This document shows, piece after piece, positions 35,543 to 43,981 of a stretch of 64,000 nt of DNA. The position numbers and the translations under genes are program-made. The stretch comes from DAOUJI01 sp965219565 (GTDB lineage: Bacteria; Chloroflexota; Dehalococcoidia; Lucifugimonadales; JAGWBF01), in NCBI GenBank assembly GCA_965219565.1, contig OZ244780.1, positions 2,418,001-2,482,000 of the forward strand, read 5' to 3'. The notes beneath the pieces are model-generated. The model worked only from the letters and a program-made list of their open reading frames with translations. It was not told the DNA's origin and did no database searches. How positions within the stretch are numbered: the stretch's first letter is position 1; each line of letters begins with the position of its first letter.

Positions 35543-35743
35543 TTAGGCACTTGAGGGGCCTTTCCATAGGCGGATGCTCACCGTGGCGGTGAGTATGACG
35601 AACAATGTGTCTATAAGCACCCAGAATATCCGGCGAGTCTGGCTCTGCCCATCCTCTCCGACAGTGAGGTCATCGAACCAGTTCCAGAAGAATAGAATAG
35701 CCAGGACCGCTGCGGCATGGAATGTCAAGTTGAACCAGAGGCG
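35543..35743 (-). pseudogene. 3' part of a small membrane-protein gene split by the IS1-family element
   Basis: Encodes the C-terminal half of a predicted four-helix membrane protein (TRLWFNLTFHAAAVLAILFF then a charged DDLTVGEDGQ loop and a final helix). It has no own ATG; only an internal TTG. Its upstream codons join exactly, in frame, to the 5' part at 38772-38989 once the element and one copy of the target duplication are taken out, giving an intact 136-residue protein. The family is unnamed as far as I can tell. Confidence 0.85.
35735..35743. repeat. Target-site duplication, left copy
   Basis: CCAGAGGCG here is repeated at 38771-38779, directly outside the two terminal inverted repeats. 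Whether the duplication is 8 or 9 bp depends on assigning the outer C/G to the element. Confidence 0.85.
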
Positions 35744-35752
35744 GGTGGTGTA

Positions 35753-36592
35753 TCAGTTTGAACCGAGTAAATCTAGAATCCACTTAAACTCATAGGGCTC
35801 GTCAGCCAGGCCGGCAGCCATGGCTGGCGTCTCTCCCAGCGAGCTGTGCGGCCTTATCCAGTTGTACCAGGCAAAAAACACGGCCAGGGCGTGGCAGTGG
35901 TTTTCGATCCTCTTGCTGAAAGCGTTGGTCAGCCTGGTGAAACGCCGCAGGGCCATACGAGTGGTGAGGTTGTGCCGCTCCACGTAGGACGTGCTCACGT
36001 CGCCTAGGTTTGGGGAGCCTATCACTGTGCGCTTGTGCATGCCTATGCACTGCGGCGGGGAGTATCTGCGCTGGTTCAGATAGGCTGAGTCGTGCCCATA
36101 TATCTTGATCAACTGGGCGTAGTCGATGTCGCCGCCAAACGCGCCTTCCACAGCCTCCAGGTAGGACCGGAGGCCGTCGGTGGTCAGCTGGACCCTGTTG
36201 GCCAATCTATACTTCAGGTCATACATGAACTCAGCGGCATAGTCGGCGTCACGTCCTGGGGACACGAGCCAGGAGACAATCAACTTGGAGTCGGTGTCAA
36301 TGGCGGTCCAAGTCCATACGTCGCCGGAGTGAACAGGGGCGGCTTCTGCTCGGGCGACGTTCTTCTGCTTGGCGTAGCAAAAGCTCCAGATTTCATCACA
36401 CTGCACACGACGGGAGGCGACGTTTACGACATGCTTGTCGTGGTGTTCAGCGCAGGCTTGGCCAGCTTCGACCAGGAGCCTGGCGACGGTGTTGATGGAG
36501 ACTCCGACGACCCTGGAAACGGCCCGCATGGAGGAGCCTTCGACCAGCATGTGGAGTATCTGGGTGCGTTTATTTAGGGGGAGTCGATTCAC
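35753..36592 (-). CDS. IS1-family transposase
   Basis: A 279-residue DDE transposase made from a single frame, without the InsA/InsB frameshift of classical IS1. N-terminal helix-turn-helix at residues 19-38 (MRAVSRVVGVSINTVARLLV), catalytic Asp in VQCDEIWSF, second in WTAIDTDSKLIVSW, then TTDGLRSYL and the Glu in TSYVERHNLTTRMALRRFTR, ending with WYNWIRPHSSLGETPAMAAG. The stop codon lies inside the left terminal repeat, as is usual for the family. The start is GTG at 36592, immediately after its own -10 box, so the mRNA is probably leaderless. Confidence 0.92.
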   Translation of the reverse strand: MNRLPLNKRTQILHMLVEGSSMRAVSRVVGVSINTVARLLVEAGQACAEHHDKHVVNVASRRVQCDEIWSFCYAKQKNVARAEAAPVHSGDVWTWTAIDTDSKLIVSWLVSPGRDADYAAEFMYDLKYRLANRVQLTTDGLRSYLEAVEGAFGGDIDYAQLIKIYGHDSAYLNQRRYSPPQCIGMHKRTVIGSPNLGDVSTSYVERHNLTTRMALRRFTRLTNAFSKRIENHCHALAVFFAWYNWIRPHSSLGETPAMAAGLADEPYEFKWILDLLGSN

Positions 36593-36626
36593 GCCTAATT
36601 ATAGCTGATTCAGGCGTGAACGGCAA
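36590..36626 (-). promoter_or_regulatory. Transposase promoter with overlapping palindrome
   Basis: Read on the minus strand: TTGCCG (36626-36621), 17-base spacer, TATAAT (36603-36598), then GTG start at 36592, six bases later. A 9-bp inverted repeat (TTCACGCCT at 36590-36598 and AGGCGTGAA at 36612-36620) overlaps both the spacer and the start codon and could be an operator for autoregulation. Confidence 0.6.
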
Positions 36627-36636
36627 TGGCCAGGCG

Positions 36637-36897
36637 TCAGATCACCGGGTTATAGTCACGCTTCTTCTTGTACTCTTCTAAGGCATCGTGACCCGCCCAA
36701 GTCAAACCGTATACATACCTCTTGCTGTCCATATTGATATAACCAACGTCGATGCATAAGCCGAGATGATACCTCGCTTGTTCATTGTCCAAATCAGGCA
36801 AGTTGAAAGATGGGCCGTAGAATGACTCCCATTCCTTACCTTGCTCGTCCTCAATGTGCTCTAGGATGCGCCAGATCAGTTCCATGTCCCGTTTCAT
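36637..36897 (-). CDS. DUF2513 domain protein (element passenger)
   Basis: An 86-residue protein with the DUF2513 pattern: MKRDMELIWRILEHIEDEQG at the start and a LTWAGHDALEEYKK end. Family members are short proteins commonly found near phage and plasmid genes and look like small winged-helix DNA-binding proteins (inference). A strong GGGAGAGG site precedes the ATG. It is the gene next to the transposase and could regulate the element. Confidence 0.72.
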   Translation of the reverse strand: MKRDMELIWRILEHIEDEQGKEWESFYGPSFNLPDLDNEQARYHLGLCIDVGYINMDSKRYVYGLTWAGHDALEEYKKKRDYNPVI

Positions 36898-36944
36898 ATC
36901 CTCTCCCTTGATGTTCGCTCAATCAGCGCTACAATATATTGTGC

Positions 36945-36980
36945 CATAAGAAAAGAACCGCCGACTGCAATCAGCGGTTC
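36945..36980 (-). terminator. Rho-independent terminator inside the element
   Basis: On the minus strand GAACCGC (36980-36974) pairs with GCGGTTC (36961-36955), followed by TTTTCTTA. It ends the passenger transcript that runs leftwards from 38300 and separates it from the DUF2513/transposase pair. Confidence 0.7.
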
Positions 36981-37073
36981 CTGCGCGGGGAGAATGGGGC
37001 CTCAAAGTCTAGCCCCAGTCTACTGCCTTAGTTGGACTTTGTCAACGAGGACCCCGCCAAGAAAGGAGGGGTC

Positions 37074-37217
37074 ATGTTGACCCATAAAGAGTTCATCGCA
37101 CTCCAGACCAGGTTTATCGAATGCGTCGACAAACACAGCCAGACTCTAGGAGCGCTTGTCCAATGGAAACCGCCGGTGAGGCTGCGCCATTGCTGCAACA
37201 CAGTCGGATGGGGCTAG
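37074..37217 (+). CDS. Small hypothetical protein, 47 aa (element passenger)
   Basis: A short frame with a strong AAAGGAGGGG site five bases before the ATG. The product has a helix with MLTHKEFIALQTRFIECVDK and a basic, Cys-containing tail. It is the only plus-strand gene in the middle of the element. No family known to me; the near-perfect ribosome-binding site is the main support. Confidence 0.42.
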   Translation: MLTHKEFIALQTRFIECVDKHSQTLGALVQWKPPVRLRHCCNTVGWG

Positions 37218-37220
37218 CCG

Positions 37221-37379
37221 TTACGATGCCAGCCATGCACCATAAGCGGCGGAAGCTCCACACAATGCAATGAATAGGCATGCAATAAGGGGTGACCCGG
37301 TGAGGTTAAATATGACCTTCCCCACCGATAAGACAGCTATGCCTACCGCACTCCATACAACAAGTTCGCTCTGACTCAT
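37221..37379 (-). CDS. Small membrane protein, 52 aa (element passenger)
   Basis: Frame of 52 codons coding for two hydrophobic helices: SELVVWSAVGIAVLSVGKVI and SPLIACLFIALCGASAAYG separated by a short FNLTG turn. This regular pattern is unlikely by chance. The first 74 bases overlap the end of the 65-residue frame in another reading frame; the ribosome-binding site is weak (GGGA), so it may be translated by coupling. Confidence 0.42.
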   Translation of the reverse strand: MSQSELVVWSAVGIAVLSVGKVIFNLTGSPLIACLFIALCGASAAYGAWLAS

Positions 37380-37503
37380 AACAGCATCCCAGAATTAACG
37401 GAGGAGCCTCTTCTTCCAGCTCCAATGTCGCTATCTTGGCCACCGTGACAGCGGCGCCTACGGCGTCGGCGGGCCGTTTCTGTCCTTGCGGTCCTATGGG
37501 CAT
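37306..37503 (-). CDS. Small KRPAD-type protein, 65 aa (element passenger)
   Basis: ATG at 37503 follows GGGAG with five-base spacing. The N-terminal 33 residues (GPQGQKRPADAVGAAVTVAK and then IATLELEEE) look like a small conserved protein type seen, from memory, in mobile and phage-derived regions, with the pattern GPKGxKRPADxxGxAVxxxxIAT. The Cys-rich C-terminal half is less convincing because it overlaps the membrane-protein frame; a slippage or shorter product is possible. Confidence 0.5.
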   Translation of the reverse strand: MPIGPQGQKRPADAVGAAVTVAKIATLELEEEAPPLILGCCYESERTCCMECGRHSCLIGGEGHI

Positions 37504-37514
37504 GACAACTCCCG

Positions 37515-37598
37515 CTAATTGCCAAGAATCAATGCGAACAGCGAACCGCCAACCAGGATCAGCCCAACAACGCCCCAACCTAAAAGCAATTTCTCCAT
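37515..37598 (-). CDS. Micro-protein, 27 aa, single membrane helix (element passenger)
   Basis: Starts 19 bp after the lipoprotein stop and ends just before the ribosome-binding site of the 65-residue frame. It encodes MEKLLLGWGVVGLILVGGSL then a short hydrophobic end, a single membrane-spanning segment. A loose AAGGA site is 14 bases upstream. Support is from composition and tight packing only. Confidence 0.32.
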   Translation of the reverse strand: MEKLLLGWGVVGLILVGGSLFALILGN

Positions 37599-37616
37599 TT
37601 TCGTCACTCGATCCTT

Positions 37617-38300
37617 CTAACGAGCTGCAATCTGAAGCAAGAACAAAGTCAGTTCTTCGTTGTATGTGAGCTTGACAGTCGCCGGTCCGGTGAATGTTTC
37701 GGCCTTTTCCATTCCTGACTTAAAAAGAAACACCATACGATCTGCGACCCATTGAGCGCCACTGTTCCAATTGGGAGCAAGCTGTTGCAGAAATGCGGCT
37801 ATATAAACGGACGTTGGAGACAGTGTACCAGATGAAGCACCAGGGACGCCAAAAGCCAGCGTCGCTTTTGTCAGATTGCCTGGAGGCCCAATAAGCTCCA
37901 TCAGAGACTCGCCGTCAGGAGCCTGAGAGATTACTCGGGGAGTGCCATCTCGAAGGGGCGCATTCTCGAAGACAAAACCAACGCTCTCAAATACAGATGC
38001 AACGTCCCTTCGGCTAACGCCTAATCCGCGCTGAGTCGGGACTGGAGTCACGGTGGGAGCAAGAGTCCGCGTCGGAGTTGGCGCCGGCGTCATCGTGGGG
38101 CCCAACTTCGGGGTTGGCTTGGACTCAACCGTAGCCGTTGGAGCAGCTACTGTGGCCGTAACGTGGTCAGTGAGAACAGCCATAGTCTCAGGTCCATATT
38201 CTTCATCTTCGCCAGAACATGATGACGCAATAGCTCCAACTAATATGAATGTCACTAGAACGCTGCAAATTCCCCCAACGACAAACCACTTTAATCTCAC
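37617..38300 (-). CDS. Exported Pro/Thr-linker lipoprotein, 227 aa (element passenger)
   Basis: An N-terminal signal (hydrophobic run residues 6-24) with a possible lipidated Cys at IASSCSG. Residues 45-92 are a Pro/Thr/Ala/Val linker with repeated PTP units, as is common in Chloroflexota secreted proteins. The C-terminal 135 residues form a compact domain with GLGVSRRDVASVFESVGFVF, LMELIGPPGN and a final LTYNEELTLFLLQI. I do not recognise the domain. Being carried on a mobile element is unusual for an exported protein; surface display is inferred. Confidence 0.72.
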   Translation of the reverse strand: MRLKWFVVGGICSVLVTFILVGAIASSCSGEDEEYGPETMAVLTDHVTATVAAPTATVESKPTPKLGPTMTPAPTPTRTLAPTVTPVPTQRGLGVSRRDVASVFESVGFVFENAPLRDGTPRVISQAPDGESLMELIGPPGNLTKATLAFGVPGASSGTLSPTSVYIAAFLQQLAPNWNSGAQWVADRMVFLFKSGMEKAETFTGPATVKLTYNEELTLFLLQIAAR

Positions 38301-38329
38301 TGGAGCCCCCTTGCGGCGAGGATGGCTGA

Positions 38330-38438
38330 CTCACCACAAGACAGCTTCCCAACATGCGAGCCTCAAGGGGGCATGAAACGCCGCCCTCTTGCTTCTGAGG
38401 CTCGCACTGAATCCCTACTATGAGCTGCCTGTGGTGAG
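38330..38438. other. Large imperfect hairpin between divergent passengers
   Basis: Three nested arms pair: CTCACCACA (38330-38338) with TGTGGTGAG (38430-38438), TGCGAGCCTCA (38355-38365) with TGAGGCTCGCA (38396-38406), and AGGGGGC (38366-38372) with GCCCTCT (38383-38389, one G-T pair). Small AGCT arms (38342-38345, 38423-38426) lie between the first two. This could be a structured RNA, a double-stranded DNA cruciform or a relic of an older element end. Confidence 0.5.
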
Positions 38439-38544
38439 ACCATTCGACGCTAGCATGGAGGCCTCTGAGTGTCAAGCGAATGCTGTCTGCGAAAACAAAC
38501 AACATCATGTGCTACGATGGATGCACCTATACAGGAGTCAGAGC

Positions 38545-38748
38545 ATGGACACCAACGGAGAGTTTGTCCTGAACGGCGTTGAACGGTACGACTTACACAG
38601 CGCAGTGGCCAGCTTCACCCGCCAGTCGGACGGCGAGGAAATCACCGTCCAGGTCCACACCCCGGGAGCTGAAGAGACCATGTCCTACGAAGAGGCAAGG
38701 AAGCTGGCCTGGCAGAAGCTCAACAAGTGGCTGGACAGCCAGGCCTAG
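38545..38748 (+). CDS. Small hypothetical protein, 67 aa (element passenger)
   Basis: ATG seven bases after AGGAG. The product is a compact acidic protein: MDTNGEFVLNGVERYDLHS, a Gln-Ser-Asp-Gly-Glu-Glu turn, ITVQVHTPGAEETMSYEEAR and a C-terminal helix KLAWQKLNKWLDSQ. Strand-strand-strand-helix order is likely. Its stop codon is two bases from the right terminal inverted repeat, so the element boundary was set right behind this gene. No known family. Confidence 0.65.
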   Translation: MDTNGEFVLNGVERYDLHSAVASFTRQSDGEEITVQVHTPGAEETMSYEEARKLAWQKLNKWLDSQA

Positions 38749-38770
38749 CTAATTCAAAGTGATACACTAC

Positions 38771-38779
38771 CCAGAGGCG
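38771..38779. repeat. Target-site duplication, right copy
   Basis: CCAGAGGCG, identical to 35735-35743. Together with the left copy it marks the insertion point in the membrane-protein gene. Confidence 0.85.
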
Positions 38780-38989
38780 CATGTAGGAGTCGTCTCGAAC
38801 GCTTTTCTTGTGGACATAGGCCACTGCCACCGTAGCAACAACGGCAAAGGCCATGAACCAGTTGATTACGTGCCAAATCGAATCAACGTCGACCAAATCC
38901 TCGTAGAAAGGATTGAACACGAAGTGGAGCAGCACGCCGATGGCGACAACGCCAAGAACCAGAGCAAGAGGTTTCTTGACCGTCTCCAT
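38772..38989 (-). pseudogene. 5' part of the membrane-protein gene split by the IS1-family element
   Basis: ATG at 38989 with an AAGGAG site six bases upstream. It encodes two membrane helices (KPLALVLGVVAIGVLLHFVF and INWFMAFAVVATVAVAYVH) and ends in DDSYMRLW at the insertion point. Reading on into the element adds about 16 foreign residues before a stop at 38720. The remaining half is at 35543-35743; 218 + 193 bases give 137 codons with stop, in frame. Confidence 0.85.
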
Positions 38990-39076
38990 ATCAACTCCTT
39001 CCCAGGGAGCCTAGCTGGGAACAAAAGCCTCGGTGGGCAGAACATACATAGCACAGGCCCTAGGTCACGTCAATCG

Positions 39077-40351
39077 TTGCCGCCCATTCCGTTAACCGGG
39101 CGCCGAAGTCTCGGGTTGTTCGGTTGGCTCATAGCTGTGGCTGCGCTTGTGCTGGCGATCGTCGCCTGTGCCGGTGACGACGAGGCAAGCGATCCGGGAG
39201 TTGTAGAAATCGCTGCTGGAGAAGACATACAGATACGCTCGCTGGCGGTGCTCACGGGACTGGGAGACCTGGGAACCCCCAGCCAGCGAGGCGTTGCGCT
39301 GGCGTTGGAGGACTATGGCCCCATCAAAGGCCACAATGTTTCGATGGGCGCTGGACTCGACTCACTCTGCACGGCGGAAGGCGGACAAGCCGCCGCCGAA
39401 ACAGTGGTTGGGGACCCACGGGTAGTCGGAGTGGTCGGAACGTCCTGCTCCGTCGCAGCCGCCGCCGCTTCTCCTATTCTTAGTGAGGCGGGCTTAGTGA
39501 TGGTGGCTCCCTCCACCACCTCCCCATCGCTTACCTCTGACCTAAGCGGAACGGCCGGCTCCAACTACCACCCCGGCTACTACCGAGTGGCCAACAACGA
39601 CCTCTACCAGGCCCGTGCCGTAGCCCAGTTCGCGTATGAAGACCTGGGCCTGCGCAGCATGGCAGCCATCAACGACGGCGACCCGTACACCACCGGACTT
39701 ACCGGTGCTTTCACCGGCGCCTTCGAGGAGCTTGGCGGGTCGGTGACAGTGGGCGCCGTCAGGCGCGGCGACACCGACATGCTGCTCGTTCTCACACAGT
39801 TGGCGGAAGCCGGTCCCGACGGCCTCTTCTTCCCCCTCTTCCAGAACGAAGGCCTGCACGTCGTCAAGCAAATCAGCCAGGTCGCCGGCCTTAAGAACGC
39901 AACGCTGATTGGCGGAGCCGCCCTGCTGGTAGCCGAGTTCCTATCGGCGCCGGAGTCAGAGGGAGTCTACTTCCCAGGTCCTGAGCTGAACTTCGCCTCC
40001 AACACAAACCAGGCAACAGGCAGGAACGGCGCCGAGGTGGACGCCGCCTACCAGGAACGGTATGCCGAGGAGCCTACGTCCGCCTATATGCACCACGCCT
40101 ACGATGCGGCCACTCTGCTCCTGTGGGCCATCGAAAACACTGCAGTTGCAGAAGGGGACGAGCTCCGAATCGACCGGAGCAAGCTGCGTGATACGCTTAC
40201 TGGGATCAGCGGCTTTAACGGTATAATCGGCGCTATATCATGTGACGAGTTCGGAGACTGCGGCACCGGCCGTGTCCACATCTCCCACCACACCGACTCC
40301 AGCGTCACGGCCCCTGAGGAACTGCCTGTGGTATACAAGTTTGCTCCATGA
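39077..40351 (+). CDS. Type-1 periplasmic ligand-binding lipoprotein (branched-chain amino-acid transporter-like)
   Basis: A 424-residue Leu/Ile/Val-binding-protein-like (Peripla_BP_6) lipoprotein. The N-terminus is a twin-Arg-preceded hydrophobic signal with lipobox LAIVAC (residues 29-34). The GTPSQRGVALALEDYG strand-helix, VVGVVGTSCSVAAAAASPIL hinge and the PDGLFFPLFQNEG segment mark the two lobes. No in-frame ATG or GTG exists downstream of the neighbouring gene, so TTG at 39077 is taken as start. No permease or ATPase genes are adjacent, so it may be a receptor rather than a transporter part. Confidence 0.83.
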   Translation: MPPIPLTGRRSLGLFGWLIAVAALVLAIVACAGDDEASDPGVVEIAAGEDIQIRSLAVLTGLGDLGTPSQRGVALALEDYGPIKGHNVSMGAGLDSLCTAEGGQAAAETVVGDPRVVGVVGTSCSVAAAAASPILSEAGLVMVAPSTTSPSLTSDLSGTAGSNYHPGYYRVANNDLYQARAVAQFAYEDLGLRSMAAINDGDPYTTGLTGAFTGAFEELGGSVTVGAVRRGDTDMLLVLTQLAEAGPDGLFFPLFQNEGLHVVKQISQVAGLKNATLIGGAALLVAEFLSAPESEGVYFPGPELNFASNTNQATGRNGAEVDAAYQERYAEEPTSAYMHHAYDAATLLLWAIENTAVAEGDELRIDRSKLRDTLTGISGFNGIIGAISCDEFGDCGTGRVHISHHTDSSVTAPEELPVVYKFAP

Positions 40352-40376
40352 GAGTGGAAACTGAGACAAGAGAAGC

Positions 40377-41846
40377 TTAGCCCCGCTCACGCCGCCCTGG
40401 TCGGAAAACTGTCCTAATTGCCCGGCGCAGACTGCCAACACTCCGCCTGGACCCTATGGCCAGGAGGGGACTTCCCATCAGCGCCACGACAACAAGGTCA
40501 ACAGGCGATGACCCGATGTCTGCCGGGGCCCCGCACCCTGAGGAGGTGCGCCTTGGCTCTTCCGCAGCCGGGGCCTCTGTCGGCTCTGGGGTTGCGGGCG
40601 ACAATATAGGCTGGTCTGCAGACTCGTCCGTGGATTCGTCGGCGGGGCCAATCTCCTCCTGACCGGAGGCGTCGCCGGAAGCGGGGGGATCCGCGCCTCC
40701 GGTCTCTATCATCGCCTCCAGCTCTTCAGGGGAGGGGAGAGGGTCCAGACCGATGGCTAGCCGCCACTCGGTGTCGAGGCCGTACTGGTCGAACCTGTAT
40801 ACGGCCATGAGGGCCTCATCCGCCGTATCCCCTTGACTGAACCGGCCCATCAGATCCGCCATGTTCTGTTCGCCGTAACGGACGATTAGATAGCTGACCA
40901 CCGACTTACCGTGGCCGTATCCGATGAGTATGTCCTCCGGCTCACCGCCGAGGTTCTGAAGATGCCACAGAGGCTTGAGCCTACGAGTGTATACGGCATA
41001 GGCCAAGGCCCTGTCATACTCCGGCGTCTGGTCTACGTTGCCATACTCGGCCAGCCCCTCGTTTAGCCACGCTGGGACAGCGTTGCCGAACTGACCGGCG
41101 GCTTCACCCACCAGAATATGCACGAACTCGTGGGATGCGATCCCCGTAACCGTTTCGGTGGCGCTGAGCAGCACCACGACCCGCTCGTCAGACCACGCCT
41201 GCCCTTGGGTCTGTAAGTCTTGACTGACGGCTTGGGAGCGGAAGGGAAGCGCCCTGACCATGTCACGGTAATTGCTGTAAGACACGATGCGAATGGGCTC
41301 GGTGGGTTGAATGCCAAGGATCGGCCCCATGTTGTCCAGAGTTTCCTGGGCGGCGTCCAGCACGGTCTGGGCCCGCCTTTCCACAAAGTCGCCGTAGTAG
41401 TAAATGGTGAGAATCCCATTGGTTATGGACTTCCAGTCCAGGCTCTCGTCCAGGTAGAGGTGTTCCCGCTCATCGGACGTGAAGGTGCGTCCTGCCTCGT
41501 CCCTGATTTCATAGTGGTACTTGATAACAGTTCCAGGAGGCCTATAGCTAGCGGCGGCGCTCAAGTCCATGACGTATTCACCGTCAACCGATTGGCTAGG
41601 GTCCAGGTCCACGTATCCGTAGACGCTCCTGCCCGTCGCCTTGGTTTTGAGGAAGACGCGAATCTCGTCGATGGGGTCGGGGCTGGACGCGCTGAGCTTG
41701 AATACGACCCTGTCGGGAAAGTCAGTCACCACCTGTTCCGACACGAGCTCTATGCCCTGCTCCTGGGCTAAAGCCCCGGAAACGGCAGACATGGAGACTC
41801 CCAACACAGAAACGGCCAGAATCAGCAGTGCTATTCGAGTGATCAT
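40377..41846 (-). CDS. Peptidase MA-like gluzincin metalloprotease, exported
   Basis: A 489-residue exported protein. Signal peptide residues 1-27 (cleaved near GALAQ), an N-terminal beta domain, then the peptidase MA-like domain: SHEFVHILVGEA near residues 219-230 with the HExxH zinc site, and the third ligand in WLNEGLAEYGNVDQ near residue 244, plus a GHGKSVVSYLIVRYG helix. A Pro/Glu-rich linker of 60 residues and a C-terminal hydrophobic stretch followed by Arg-rich tail suggest membrane anchoring. Start at 41846 removes an unlikely extension. Convergent with the ligand-binding gene. Confidence 0.82.
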   Translation of the reverse strand: MITRIALLILAVSVLGVSMSAVSGALAQEQGIELVSEQVVTDFPDRVVFKLSASSPDPIDEIRVFLKTKATGRSVYGYVDLDPSQSVDGEYVMDLSAAASYRPPGTVIKYHYEIRDEAGRTFTSDEREHLYLDESLDWKSITNGILTIYYYGDFVERRAQTVLDAAQETLDNMGPILGIQPTEPIRIVSYSNYRDMVRALPFRSQAVSQDLQTQGQAWSDERVVVLLSATETVTGIASHEFVHILVGEAAGQFGNAVPAWLNEGLAEYGNVDQTPEYDRALAYAVYTRRLKPLWHLQNLGGEPEDILIGYGHGKSVVSYLIVRYGEQNMADLMGRFSQGDTADEALMAVYRFDQYGLDTEWRLAIGLDPLPSPEELEAMIETGGADPPASGDASGQEEIGPADESTDESADQPILSPATPEPTEAPAAEEPRRTSSGCGAPADIGSSPVDLVVVALMGSPLLAIGSRRSVGSLRRAIRTVFRPGRRERG

Positions 41847-42066
41847 TGCAAAGGACCCCACACGGCTTGAGAAGATTGTATCCCGCCGCGCCTTCCTGTG
41901 TCCAAACCCGGCGTCTAGTAAAGTGCTACGCCCAAGACACAGACATGGATTGAATAGAGCGACAAAGCCCCTGTCCCCGCCGGCCATGCGGTGGATTTGG
42001 AACATTCGGTGTAATACACTTAGGCGGCAACCCTACGATACACGGGTCAGCTCCGGAAGGCAGAGC

Positions 42067-43911
<1,845 letters not shown>

Positions 43912-43981
43912 CCGTTGCTTCCCCAGTCCGGTAGGGCGTATTATTGCCTCATTCTCCACCCATTCCTCAATGGAGGCTCCA

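Larger units (their letters stand above)
35744..38771 (-). mobile_element. IS1-family insertion element with passenger genes (3.03 kb)
   Basis: The ends match as imperfect inverted repeats: left GGTGGTGTATCAGTTTGAAC from 35744 and right (reverse complement from 38771) GGTAGTGTATCACTTTGAAT, 17 of 21 positions identical including one further base each. Both begin GGnnnTG, as IS1-family ends do. The element is flanked by an 8-9 bp direct repeat and interrupts an otherwise intact gene. It encodes an IS1-like transposase at the left end plus passengers: DUF2513 protein, micro-ORFs, a Pro/Thr-linker lipoprotein and a 67-residue protein. Typical IS1 elements are near 0.8 kb, so this one is unusually long. 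Confidence 0.88.

Noticed and set aside
37504..37578. N-terminal extension of the 65-residue KRPAD-type frame
   Set aside because: The ATG at 37503 has a good ribosome-binding site and the conserved part begins there; the extension overlaps the 27-residue frame.
37436..37669. Plus-strand frame antisense to the micro-protein cluster
   Set aside because: No ribosome-binding site, no family features, and it lies opposite better-supported minus-strand frames.
38720..38989. Intact 89-residue membrane protein
   Set aside because: The last 16 residues are read from the terminal repeat of the inserted element; the true C-terminus is at 35543-35743.
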